From: a virus
Reading direction: 5' to 3' (one strand)
DNA: 40,536 nucleotides
IMG/VR virus record: IMGVR_UViG_3300033233_000086
Coordinates: 1 to 40,536 of that record
The position numbers were made by a program, and so were the translations under genes. Of the stretch, positions 13,718-23,600 are shown piece by piece. A model generated the notes under the pieces. It was not told the origin of the DNA and ran no database searches. It worked only from the letters and a program-made list of their open reading frames with translations. Within the stretch, counting starts at the first letter, position 1; each line of letters opens with the position of its first letter.

Positions 13718-14576
13718 TTTACAAGACCAAGAGACTTATTGCCCGAAGCATACACCACCCACAGAATTGTGGCATCCTTGTGAGCGTAGATTAGTTCTTA
13801 TGAGGCAGACACCATTGCCAGTTAAGCAAGCTAAGAAGTTCTTTGATGTGGGGAATGAATTTGAAGAGGTCGCATTGAAGAGATTATTAAAGGTTGTTCC
13901 TGTTAAAGCATATCAATTACCCGTGGTAGACGAAGAGCTTGACATTAAAGGAATAGTGGACATAGTTCTTGAAAATGGGGATTTCATAGAAGTTAAAAGC
14001 ACGGCAAATGAACAAGTTCTTGATAGTTTCGGTCTTTATGATAATCAATTAACAAAAAAATATTATTACCAAATGCAGGCTTATATCTTATTGCTTAAAA
14101 GGGAACATGGGGTATTCTATGTAATTGATAGGCGGACTGGAGAGGATTATTTCTTTGATGTAGAGAAAGATCAAGTGATTATTGAAGAGATAATCGAAAG
14201 AGCTATTCATGTTAAGGAACATCTTCAGAAAGGGACTTTACCCAAGACAATTGAACAATATGATTTATGCCGAGCTTGCCCATTTTATAGTCAATGTTAT
14301 CCTGAAGATGCGAAAGCCACTGTTAAGATAGTAGAAGTAAGCCCTGATTTTATGAAGAAACTTGAAATTTATTATGCAATTAAATCAAAGCTTAAACAAT
14401 ATGAGCAATTGGAAAAGGAATTAAGGGAAGAGCTAAAGGAATGGGATGCAGGGACTTATAAGATTGGTGATAAAATTATTAAAATTACAGAATATCAACG
14501 GGCATTTTATAATATACCTGAAGAAATTAAAAAACAATATGTTGAATATAAGCCTGTAAAGAGAATTTTCTTATAG
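13686..14576 (+). CDS. Cas4-like Fe-S exonuclease (PD-(D/E)XK), 296 aa
   Basis: The PD-(D/E)XK core shows Asp92 (GIVDIV), the Glu102-Val-Lys104 motif (DFIEVKS) and a QMQAY segment near 129. Four Cys at 32, 195, 198 and 204 (PCERR and CRACPFYSQC) match the 4Fe-4S cluster of Cas4 and AddB nucleases. The C-terminal 60 residues are a charged helix. Family members are metal-dependent exonucleases that produce single-stranded ends. The start has AAAGGAGG. With the possible annealing protein upstream it forms a recombination pair. In a phage without a CRISPR array I infer a DNA-repair role and not spacer capture. Confidence 0.85.
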   Translation: MKAQELKQLINLQDQETYCPKHTPPTELWHPCERRLVLMRQTPLPVKQAKKFFDVGNEFEEVALKRLLKVVPVKAYQLPVVDEELDIKGIVDIVLENGDFIEVKSTANEQVLDSFGLYDNQLTKKYYYQMQAYILLLKREHGVFYVIDRRTGEDYFFDVEKDQVIIEEIIERAIHVKEHLQKGTLPKTIEQYDLCRACPFYSQCYPEDAKATVKIVEVSPDFMKKLEIYYAIKSKLKQYEQLEKELREELKEWDAGTYKIGDKIIKITEYQRAFYNIPEEIKKQYVEYKPVKRIFL

Positions 14577-14586
14577 GAGGTGCGGA

Positions 14587-14784
14587 ATGTTTAGTGTAAT
14601 AATAGCTGATTTATTAGACCAAGCGACTGATGATTTGAGCAAGAAAAAATTAAATGAATGGTTAATTAGTGCCTATTGTAAGATATGTGAGCATTTTGAG
14701 GGGTATGAAGAGACGGGAGAGTTAGATTTAGAACAGCTTGCTGAAGAGTTGTATAATTTGCTTGAGGATATGAAAGGTGCTTAG
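14587..14784 (+). CDS. Small acidic protein, 65 aa
   Basis: Helical and acidic, ending LDLEQLAEELYNLLEDMKGA, with no recognised motif. ATAGGAGGTG precedes the start. It lies ten bases after the nuclease gene and two before the helicase gene, so it may be an accessory subunit or regulator of one of them. Composition recalls small DNA-mimic inhibitors, but this is weak. Confidence 0.55.
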   Translation: MFSVIIADLLDQATDDLSKKKLNEWLISAYCKICEHFEGYEETGELDLEQLAEELYNLLEDMKGA

Positions 14785-14786
14785 TA

Positions 14787-15950
14787 ATGCTATTACCGCA
14801 TCAGCAGAAGGCGATAGAAAAGTTTGAAGGGTATTCTTATTTAGCTTGGGAAACGGGAACTGGTAAGACTTTAACGGCGTTAAAGATAGCTGAGAATTTT
14901 CGGAATGTGCTTATTATGTGTCCAGCTTCGGTCAAACAGGTATGGTATCAAGAGATTGAAAAATGGGGTATAAGATTGAATAATTTTGAGATTGTAAGCT
15001 ATGATTGGTTTAGGATACATTATAAGAAAGTGTTGAATAAAGCGTTTTGGAATTTGATTATTTTTGATGAAGCACATAAGCTAAAGAGTATTCGAGCCCA
15101 GATTACGAAGCTTGTTATGAAAGTGTTCACAAAGACATATAAAGTTATGCTAAGCGGGACACCATTTGAGAAACCTGAAGATTATTACAGTCAATTAAGA
15201 ATTTTACGACCAGATCATCCATTTAATCAGTTATCATTTACTCAATATAAGAATTCATTTTTTAGGATTGATGGGATGTTTTATTACATTATTGATTTTC
15301 TACCTGGAATAAAGGACAAATTTATTGAGCGATATGTCTTGCGATATGTTGATTTTGTTAAGCGTGCAGATATTGTAGAATTGCCCAGTTTGATAGAAGA
15401 TGATAAATATTTTTCATCTGAGCGATATTTGATTGAACAAAAGAATAAACAAATTGATGGAGATAATATTTTACAAGCATTTATGTATGAGTATAGAAAG
15501 AATGCTTTGCTAAAGGATAAAATTGATTATGTGATTGATTTTATAACTGATAACCTACAGACTGTAGTGTTTAGTTATTTTATTGAGCCATTGCAACATA
15601 TAGTAAAGAAGCTTGGTAGGAAGAATGTTTATTTTTTAACAGGACAAGACAAGAAGGATTTAGAGTATGCATTGAAGGAAGGGGAGAAACCTATCTTAGC
15701 AACTTATTGTATATCGGAAGGGATTAATTTAACAAAGTATAAGAATATTATTTTTCTTTGTCTTCCTTTAGCATGGAGGACTTATGAGCAGGCATTGAGT
15801 AGGGTTTGGCGGTATGGGCAAGAAGATAAAGTTTATTTACAGAGATTGATAGATAAAAAAGGGATTGACCCTAAAGTTTGGCGGATACTTAAGAGAAAGG
15901 GTGATGTGCTTGAAGAGTTAAAACGGCGGGGGAGTTTGAGCGATGAATGA
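14787..15950 (+). CDS. SNF2-type SF2 helicase, 387 aa
   Basis: The superfamily 2 motifs are in order: Q-like LLPHQQKAI at 2-10, Walker A ETGTGKT at 22-28, DEAH at 94-97, motif III LSGTPFE near 119-125, and motif VI EQALSRVWRYGQEDK near 337-351, typical of SNF2 proteins (R-x-x-R-x-GQ). It is short for the family, with only the two motor lobes. The ribosome site is weak, so translation is probably coupled to the upstream gene; the stop overlaps the primase start by eight bases. It is probably a DNA translocase for replication or recombination. Confidence 0.85.
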   Translation: MLLPHQQKAIEKFEGYSYLAWETGTGKTLTALKIAENFRNVLIMCPASVKQVWYQEIEKWGIRLNNFEIVSYDWFRIHYKKVLNKAFWNLIIFDEAHKLKSIRAQITKLVMKVFTKTYKVMLSGTPFEKPEDYYSQLRILRPDHPFNQLSFTQYKNSFFRIDGMFYYIIDFLPGIKDKFIERYVLRYVDFVKRADIVELPSLIEDDKYFSSERYLIEQKNKQIDGDNILQAFMYEYRKNALLKDKIDYVIDFITDNLQTVVFSYFIEPLQHIVKKLGRKNVYFLTGQDKKDLEYALKEGEKPILATYCISEGINLTKYKNIIFLCLPLAWRTYEQALSRVWRYGQEDKVYLQRLIDKKGIDPKVWRILKRKGDVLEELKRRGSLSDE

Positions 15951-18825
15951 TAAAATTCAAGAAATTACAGATGCATTATTAAGTCAAACAGTAGAATTTT
16001 TTCGAGATACAATTTTTGCGAATGAGAACATTTTATTAGCTAAAATATTTGACCAATACCAGAGATATCAAACAGAGTTTGCAAATGTTTATTTATTTGT
16101 TGAAACAGCAAGCGGTGAGAAAAAAGTTTTCCAAGGTCCTAAGCCGAGTTTATACAATCACTATTTGAATTATTTGTTATCTTTCTTTACCAAACGCAAA
16201 CTTAAACCACGGAACATTAAGCTTAGAATATCAACAGGTTTTTACACAGATTATCCAAGTAGGTCAACACTTGAAGATACTTTCTTTCTAATGGTCATAG
16301 ATATTGATGATATACTTGAACAAGATTGCAATCAAATTATTGAAATATTAAACAAGCGCAATTATACACCAACTTATGTCATAAAAACCACAAAAGGCTA
16401 TCATTTCCTTTGGCTTAGCAAGAAGTATTTGATTAAGGAAGACAATGTTTTATTCTCAACTTTTAATATGTTTTTGTCTACATTTTTTAATCAGATTAAA
16501 CAATTGATAGAGGAAGAGTTACCTCATGTGTATTTAGATAAATTGATACCTTTGGAAGGATTTTATACCAGAGCCGATGGTTTGGTTGTATATGAAGGTT
16601 TATGGTATGAAAGTTTTTGGGATTTGTATTCTAAAGTCATTGCAATAGACGAGAAATCCTCAGATGAAGAACTGACCAATATTCTACATAACAAAGTAGA
16701 TTTTGAAAATGATTATTCAACGAGTTTATACTATGCTTTATATGATGTTAAATCAGTCAAGAAATATACTGAAACATTTTGTTCTGTATTGAATACCATC
16801 TTGAATTCTTGGGATACACATAGCTTTACAGAATGGAAAATTGCCATATGGTATTATTATTTGCTTTATCAATATTTTGCTAAAAATGAAGAGGAGCGAG
16901 GGAAAGTTTTACAGGAGCTTTTAGATAATGCAAGTCTATATAAGAAGGAGCCACCGAACAAGGCAAGGGAGAAGACAAAGAAATTTTTTGATTGGTTTGT
17001 TAGCAGGAATTTTCCGTTAGTATTTTGGTCGTGTCGTAGGTTTAATCGGGAGTTTGGTTGTCCGCAGACTTGTCCGAATTTCAATAAGGCAACTCTTCCG
17101 ATACTTCCTGCGTTCCATTTGCCTGATGGTTTTGAAGTAGTAGATAAGATGTATTTTTGCCGTATTCCTATCAAGAAGAATGAACAAACAGATGGCTTAG
17201 AGTTAAAGTATGTCTGTAGATTTTTTTATCCCGTGTGGTTTGCAATTAATAAAATTGAAGGCGAAAATGTTAGCAAAGCTAAAATAATAGTAGCAGGGTC
17301 AAACCAAATAGATGAGTTTATTGTTCAAATGAGCTTTGAAAAAGGATTTAAAGAAGCCGAGATGCTATCAGTTTCAGATAAAAAAAGATACAAAGATATT
17401 CTTACTTTCTTCTACAGAGAAATTCCTACGATTATTGAGCCTGATATGTTAGGATTTAAGTATTATTCCGAACCTCGTCCCATTATACGATTGAAGAATT
17501 TTATTACTGCTTCTGTAGAAAATCATCCGTTCTCAAATTTTTATACCGAGACAAACGGTAGTTATCAAGTATTTAAGCAAATAATTAATCACATTTTATA
17601 CAAGTTACCCGACGAATATTTTATTTTTAAGCTTGCCTGCTGGATAGCGATATTTTCAATTTTTTATTTGCGTCGGTATGATTGTTTTAGTATGAACCCG
17701 ATTTTTGTTTTGATTGGTTCTACTGGTTGCGGTAAGACATCTGTTTTGCGATTGTATAATCTGTTTTTTAGGAAACCAGACCATTTTTTCACCTTACATG
17801 CTGATGATATATCAGTTGCTTATATGAATAGAAGATTGCCTTATTTTAGGACACCTTTTGTAGGCGATGATTTTATTGTTAACGATGATAGAGATATCAA
17901 ATATATGAGGCAATTAGTTCATGATTTAGCAAATAGAAGGATTAGTAAAGCAAATATTTATTTTTCTCGAGCTACAGAAATGATTATGCCTGCAATGTTT
18001 ACAATGGAGACAAAGTATTATGTGCCCTTCATTACAATTGAAGGAATGTGGCGAAGATTAATTACATTTAATGTTGGCTATCGAGACCCATCTTATATTG
18101 ATAAAATAGAGAAATTTTACAGAGAATATATCATTCATTTAGCTGACAATTGGGGCTGGGGGTTAGAACTTTACCAAGAAATTTTTCAACAATATGAAGA
18201 CGAACTTGCCAAATTAATTCAGCAAGGAACATACAAAGAAGTTGATTATGCTGTCTACGATTATGACCCCTTACTTAAAACTTTATTTTCGCTTGAATTT
18301 ATACTACATAAACTTTACGATAAGGAAAAAGCTGATTTTTATTTCAAACAAATTTTGCATATTTTAGTAGCACCGAAGTTTAAGGAGTATATGTTAATTG
18401 AGCCGTGTATTTTTGACAAAGAAGTAGAGTTCATTACATTTAACGATATGCTTTCCACGATTAAGTATCAAGGCGATAAAAACATAGACAGAGTAATCAT
18501 GTTAGAACATACGACACTTTATAATGGAGAGTTGCATTTATTTTACAATTTTTTGACTAAAGTTTATAGAAAGGATTGGGTATCGCAACCGAACTTAAAT
18601 CCATTCTGGCTTGTTATTGTGAAAGGTAATCCTATAAAATTTATTTTACAAGACCCATACCATAAAGACACAATTAACAATTTTATTACTCAATTTCCGA
18701 AGGAATTTCAGAAGTTCCTACAGTATCTACAATTAAGTGGATATGACTTTAGAGACATCATTAAACAAGAATTTGGAGAGATACATGCACAAGAATTAGA
18801 TGAAATAGCAGACAAATGGCAATAG
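15943..18825 (+). CDS. Primase-helicase (AEP primase plus P-loop helicase), 960 aa
   Basis: The N-terminal part has the archaeo-eukaryotic primase pattern: VIDIDD with Asp120 and Asp122, and KTTKGYHFLW with His154. A possible metal site follows, Cys364, Cys373 and Cys377 (CRRFNREFGCPQTC). The C-terminal ATPase has Walker A GSTGCGKT at 592-599 and an acidic VGDDFIV near 645 as Walker B. The order is that of phage and plasmid replicative primase-helicases, which make primers and unwind the fork. It sits between a helicase and a DNA polymerase, so the phage probably carries most of its own replisome. Confidence 0.82.
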   Translation: MNDKIQEITDALLSQTVEFFRDTIFANENILLAKIFDQYQRYQTEFANVYLFVETASGEKKVFQGPKPSLYNHYLNYLLSFFTKRKLKPRNIKLRISTGFYTDYPSRSTLEDTFFLMVIDIDDILEQDCNQIIEILNKRNYTPTYVIKTTKGYHFLWLSKKYLIKEDNVLFSTFNMFLSTFFNQIKQLIEEELPHVYLDKLIPLEGFYTRADGLVVYEGLWYESFWDLYSKVIAIDEKSSDEELTNILHNKVDFENDYSTSLYYALYDVKSVKKYTETFCSVLNTILNSWDTHSFTEWKIAIWYYYLLYQYFAKNEEERGKVLQELLDNASLYKKEPPNKAREKTKKFFDWFVSRNFPLVFWSCRRFNREFGCPQTCPNFNKATLPILPAFHLPDGFEVVDKMYFCRIPIKKNEQTDGLELKYVCRFFYPVWFAINKIEGENVSKAKIIVAGSNQIDEFIVQMSFEKGFKEAEMLSVSDKKRYKDILTFFYREIPTIIEPDMLGFKYYSEPRPIIRLKNFITASVENHPFSNFYTETNGSYQVFKQIINHILYKLPDEYFIFKLACWIAIFSIFYLRRYDCFSMNPIFVLIGSTGCGKTSVLRLYNLFFRKPDHFFTLHADDISVAYMNRRLPYFRTPFVGDDFIVNDDRDIKYMRQLVHDLANRRISKANIYFSRATEMIMPAMFTMETKYYVPFITIEGMWRRLITFNVGYRDPSYIDKIEKFYREYIIHLADNWGWGLELYQEIFQQYEDELAKLIQQGTYKEVDYAVYDYDPLLKTLFSLEFILHKLYDKEKADFYFKQILHILVAPKFKEYMLIEPCIFDKEVEFITFNDMLSTIKYQGDKNIDRVIMLEHTTLYNGELHLFYNFLTKVYRKDWVSQPNLNPFWLVIVKGNPIKFILQDPYHKDTINNFITQFPKEFQKFLQYLQLSGYDFRDIIKQEFGEIHAQELDEIADKWQ

Positions 18826-18835
18826 GAGGATAGCC

Positions 18836-19030
18836 ATGACTTTACAAGAATTAGCACAATTTTTAGCATCAAAGAAGCAATGTAAGGATTGTAAGTTTGC
18901 TCAGAGAAGAAAAAGTTTTGATTGGCGATGCACATTAGAAGATGCACGAACCGAAATACATCCTTTACTTCCTGCTTGTGAACATTTTCAACCAAAGGAG
19001 AAGACAGATGAGAAAGGTTGCTGTTCTTGA
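18836..19030 (+). CDS. Cys-rich zinc-binding micro-protein, 64 aa
   Basis: A CKDC pair near residues 16-19, Cys at about 32 and 48, and a CC near the C-terminus suggest one bound zinc in a small knuckle. It is otherwise basic and not recognised. ATAGGAGG precedes the start, and it overlaps the polymerase start by 23 bases. Its place between primase and polymerase suggests a replication accessory role, for example clamp or ssDNA binding; there is no direct evidence. Confidence 0.6.
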   Translation: MTLQELAQFLASKKQCKDCKFAQRRKSFDWRCTLEDARTEIHPLLPACEHFQPKEKTDEKGCCS

Positions 19031-20603
19031 TACGGAGACCCAGGGTTTATATGGTAGATTATTACTTGGTGGTGTAAAGGTAGATGGTAAGTTTTTTTAT
19101 TTTGAAGATGCGGATAAGCTTAAAGATTTTTTAAATGATTTGATAAGCAATGGATATGTGATAGTAGGGCATAATTTATTTTATGATTTTTCAATACTTG
19201 ATTTTATCCCACCGAATAGAGATTGTTTTGATGATACATATTTATTCATGAAGGCATATCAAGTTGAGTATAAGATAGAGAAGCCTGAAAGAGGAGTATT
19301 TGGTTTAGAGAATTTGTGTAAGTTTTTTAAGTTATATGAATACAAAACCGATAAGACAAAAATTCGTAAAGACCTTGAAAAAGGCGTTAGATTATTAGAC
19401 AACCGATTGAAAGATTATTTGACTGAAGATTTGAATGCTACAGATTTACTTTACCGACACACAATTGCTAAGCATGAGAAATTTAAGCCCGTATATCTTT
19501 TAGATAAAGCTTTCATGATTAGACTTTTACAGATACAAAAACGAGGTGTTCCAGTTAATGTTGAAGAAATATCTAAATTGCTACAAGAAAAGAAACCTGT
19601 CTTTAATCAAAATCTAATGGCTTTCCAGAGGGCTTATCAATTCAATCCATTTTCACCTGCACAAACTAAAACAAAACTTAACTTACCTGATGCCCAAAAG
19701 CAGACCTTACTCTATTATTTCTTAACTACTAAAGATGAAAAATTGAAACAATGTATACATGATATTCTATCCCTCAAAAAGCAACAAGATGAGATTTCTT
19801 ACTTAGAAGAATGGATAACCAAAGGGTCATCTGGACGACTATATGGTCATTATGATATTTGTGGAGCCATCACGGGTAGACTTTCTTGTTCCAATTCTAA
19901 TTTACTTAATATTCCACGGCATCTGCGGTATCTCTTCTATAAAAGCCCATTCCTTAAATATGATTTTTCCCAAATAGAATTAAGATTAGCTGGACAAGTT
20001 TATTACATATCAACCTTTATTACAGCCTATAGAAATGGAGAAGACCTACATAGCAAGACAGCATCTTTTCTCTTTGATAAACCAATTGACCAAATATCCA
20101 AACAAGAACGACATATTGCTAAACAATTCAACTTCGCTTTAATTTACGGAGCCTCGGTTCAAACATTACAAGAACTTTTATACGAAGCAAATATCCTTTT
20201 GACCTATGAAGAAACCAAATTCCTAAGAGCTAAATGGATGTCCTATCATCGAAGAGTTTCCGAACATATCCAATCAACGATGAATACTCTTAAAAATGGT
20301 CCCATCTCTGTAAGCACAGTCCTACGAAGAAACCGTTATACAGAACATCTGAACATAGCATTAAACTTCCCAATCCAAGGCACAGGAGCCGAACTGCTTA
20401 AGGGAACTGTAGTCTTGTTTACAAAAAAATACCCTGACGCTAAGATAGTTAATCTTATACATGATGAAATACAAATAGAATGCGATAGCCAAGAAGAAGC
20501 AAATGATTATATCAAAGCTTTAGACGAGGCAGGGGCTGAAATGTGGAACTATTTATTTAAGAACCCTGAGATACCGTTTCAGGGCGAGGCGACTGTTTTC
20601 TAA
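19008..20603 (+). CDS. Family A DNA polymerase with 3'-5' exonuclease, 531 aa
   Basis: The proofreading domain shows Asp8 and Glu10 (VLDTETQG) and GHNLFYDF with Asp60. Polymerase motif A is DFSQIELR at 319-326, motif B RHIAKQFNFALIYG at 368-381 and motif C HDE at 485-487. There is no 5' nuclease domain, as in T7-like polymerases, but the protein is shorter than T7's, so the exonuclease or thumb is compact. I chose the start at 19008 (AAAGGAG upstream) over an ATG at 18942. It is the last gene of the operon and its tail overlaps the convergent virion gene by 47 bases. Confidence 0.93.
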   Translation: MRKVAVLDTETQGLYGRLLLGGVKVDGKFFYFEDADKLKDFLNDLISNGYVIVGHNLFYDFSILDFIPPNRDCFDDTYLFMKAYQVEYKIEKPERGVFGLENLCKFFKLYEYKTDKTKIRKDLEKGVRLLDNRLKDYLTEDLNATDLLYRHTIAKHEKFKPVYLLDKAFMIRLLQIQKRGVPVNVEEISKLLQEKKPVFNQNLMAFQRAYQFNPFSPAQTKTKLNLPDAQKQTLLYYFLTTKDEKLKQCIHDILSLKKQQDEISYLEEWITKGSSGRLYGHYDICGAITGRLSCSNSNLLNIPRHLRYLFYKSPFLKYDFSQIELRLAGQVYYISTFITAYRNGEDLHSKTASFLFDKPIDQISKQERHIAKQFNFALIYGASVQTLQELLYEANILLTYEETKFLRAKWMSYHRRVSEHIQSTMNTLKNGPISVSTVLRRNRYTEHLNIALNFPIQGTGAELLKGTVVLFTKKYPDAKIVNLIHDEIQIECDSQEEANDYIKALDEAGAEMWNYLFKNPEIPFQGEATVF

Positions 20604-23600
20604 GTTTTGATCTGATTTTTAATTCATCCAGAGCTTTGGCTAAGAATTCATGTAATTGCTGATCTTCTAATCCATATTTTTCTTTAAAGTAATATCCAGC
20701 TTTATTTGCAACTTCTATCATATATTTAAGGTCAGTCTCATCCAAGATACTCGGATCATAAGTCATAAATGTTAAATAACTCTTGAACATATTAATTTCT
20801 TCTTCTGGTGACCTATCTGTCTTTTTAATATATCGTTCATTAAAATAATTATCCATCACATTAGCAAACCGTAAGAGAATATTTTTCTTTGTATATGGAT
20901 CCTCAATTTGCCGTAAAGATTGCAACACATATTCTTCATTACCTAAAACTTTCAATCTGTAGCTTTTTGCATCGGTAACCTTAGGAAGGAATAAAGTTCG
21001 TTTTTCTTCACCAGTCAATACTCTACCTATAGCCTCCCCAAACCCACCAAGGAACATAGTATCAAATATCTTTGCTACCGTTACAGGATGTTTAACCATT
21101 ACCCCGAGGAAATACCCAAGACCTGTCGCTTTTGCTAAGTCCTCATCATCAAAATATTTCAGCACACTATTATCACTTACCCTACCATATTGAGTTAGCT
21201 CACTTAAGATGCCTGATTTGATGTTCTTAGCAATCGGTATGGTTTGCATTAATGTTTCCAATATAGCTCTTCCTGCTTGCTGTGGTTGCTCTTTTTCATA
21301 AACAGTTAAATTATTAATTAACCGTATTGCCGTTTCCACTACAGGCATCGTTACTTCAAATGATGTGCTAACTGACCCAGCCGAGAATAAATTCTTGTTT
21401 GCTAAATCTAAATGCTTTTCTAAGAAATCAAGTCCTGACTTAACATATTGCCAAGCTACATCATCACCATGTAAAGCTAACATTAAACCTAAATCATGGA
21501 ACAATCTACCTGTCAATTCATCCCTTGGTATACCAGTTAGATTACTAAATAGATTTTTCCATATAGTTGCAAATGCTGGTTCTTGTTTCTCAAGATATGA
21601 TTGTATTGGTTCAGGATTGCCTGTAAGAATTGATGCAATGGTATGATAAACCGTTGATAAACCGTCATATGTATTTTGTATTGTATCTGCAACTCCACTA
21701 AATTGTGTAATAGTAGCTGGAAGAATAGTTGCACCAAGTATCAAATGTTTAAAGAAATTCATAGCATATTTAGGAGAAGTAAAACTTTTAGCAAATGACT
21801 GAACTGCTACTTGGAATGGTGCTACAACATACGGGAACCAACTTTGTATATATGCTAACTTACCAAAATTTGCACCCATAAATGGAGAAATCGCCGCAGG
21901 ACTATCAATTAAATTAGCTAAATGTTCAGCTAATAACTTAGCATCTGTAGAGGTAAATCCCTCTATCGCTATATGACCAAAATCTTTTAATACTTCCTTT
22001 CTGAATTCTGGGTTCTTAAGTAGTTCGTTATAGAAAATTGTCTGTACAAATGGTTCAACCGCTCTAATCCAAAACGATAAGTAATTATTATCATGCAGTT
22101 CTTCTTTAATTTGTTTGAACAAATATTCTCTAAGCTCTGGATTTGATACTACTTCTTTTATTGCATCAATTGGTGCTTGGAAAAATCTAAAACTTGGATA
22201 CCGCTGAGATATAGCACTGAACAACTGAACAGCAGCACCCATTGCAATCCGTGGTAACATCCATGTATACATTCTTGAAAATTTACCAAGTGTCTTAAGC
22301 CATTTACTTCTTGCTGTATCTCTTCCTTGATAGTCACGAATGAGCTCTAAAGTTTTAATGAAGTCTGTTTCTTTTAACAGAGGATCATTTAAAGCTAACT
22401 CATCAAAATTTCTTGCAACACTTACTAACCATCTTTCTTCATGTGTCCATTGCCGTGCAAATGCCCTTGCAAAATAATCCTTAGCTAAATCTCCATCTAA
22501 TTCTTCTAACATCTTTACATCTACAAAACCTTTCCCATATTTTTTAAACTCACTCGGATGCTTCTCTTTGTATACAAGTTCCTTTATTAATTTTTGCCTT
22601 AAGTTTTCAATTGGTTGTCCACCTAATTTTTCTATAATGGTATCAAATTTCTGGAATGACCTTATTAATTGTTCAACAAGTTTAGCTTTTTCTTTATCTG
22701 TATATTTAGCTTTTAAATCTTTTAGCAGTGTTCTATATTCATTGACTTCTTGTGTATATTGATTAATTAAAATTTTTAATTCTTCATCTGTAGATATGGA
22801 GGCATGCTCAAGTGCTTCGTTAAGTAATTTGTCAGTTCGTATTTTATCTTTTGGTTCATATCCTAAGAGTTCTTTTAATGTGCTTCGTATTTCTTTTACT
22901 CTTTTTTCTAATTCGATTTTTGTTGCTCTTAATTGATGTTGATTAAATGCTTTAGTTATGTTATCGCCAAATTCAACTAATTTAGTAGCTCGTTCTTTGG
23001 TTAAACCAAGTTCTTTTAATTCTTCATCAGGAAATATACCTAAAGCTTCATCAATAAGTTTATATTGTGATAAATTAAGTTCCCTAACAAGCGTAGATGG
23101 GAAAATTTGAGTAGCTGGGTCATAAATATATCTAACTTGCTTTACTTGGTCTATATCTAAACCTTTAACTTTTGCCGTATACTCTTTTAAATAATCGTGT
23201 ATCTTTCCAATATCATCTTTAAATTTCTGTGCAACACCACCTAATAATGTGCTCGGAATATCAACATATATTTTCTTTAATCCTTCCTCATCTTCAACAA
23301 TAACTTCCATTACTTTTCTATAATCAGATGTAGGAAGATACACCGAAGGTAACCCAACTACCCGTAATTGCTCCCCCGCCTCATCTAAAAACTCAATACC
23401 AACTCCTATATGCCCATTCTTTATTACTTTTCTTACATAGTCATCAACTAACTTCATAAAGTCATTTGAATATACATGCCCACCATGTAAGGCTACAATT
23501 TCATCTCCTACTTTTATTTTTACTTTGTCTAACTCTATACCATTTTTTTCTAAGTCTTTTACTATTGCCTTTGCTCTATTATATAGAGCTCTACTTGTGT

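Noticed and set aside
20564-20584. Hairpin CCCTGA...TCAGGG at the convergent polymerase and virion gene ends, as a two-way terminator
   Set aside because: It has only six pairs, a nine-base loop and no T tract on either side, so termination there is unsupported.
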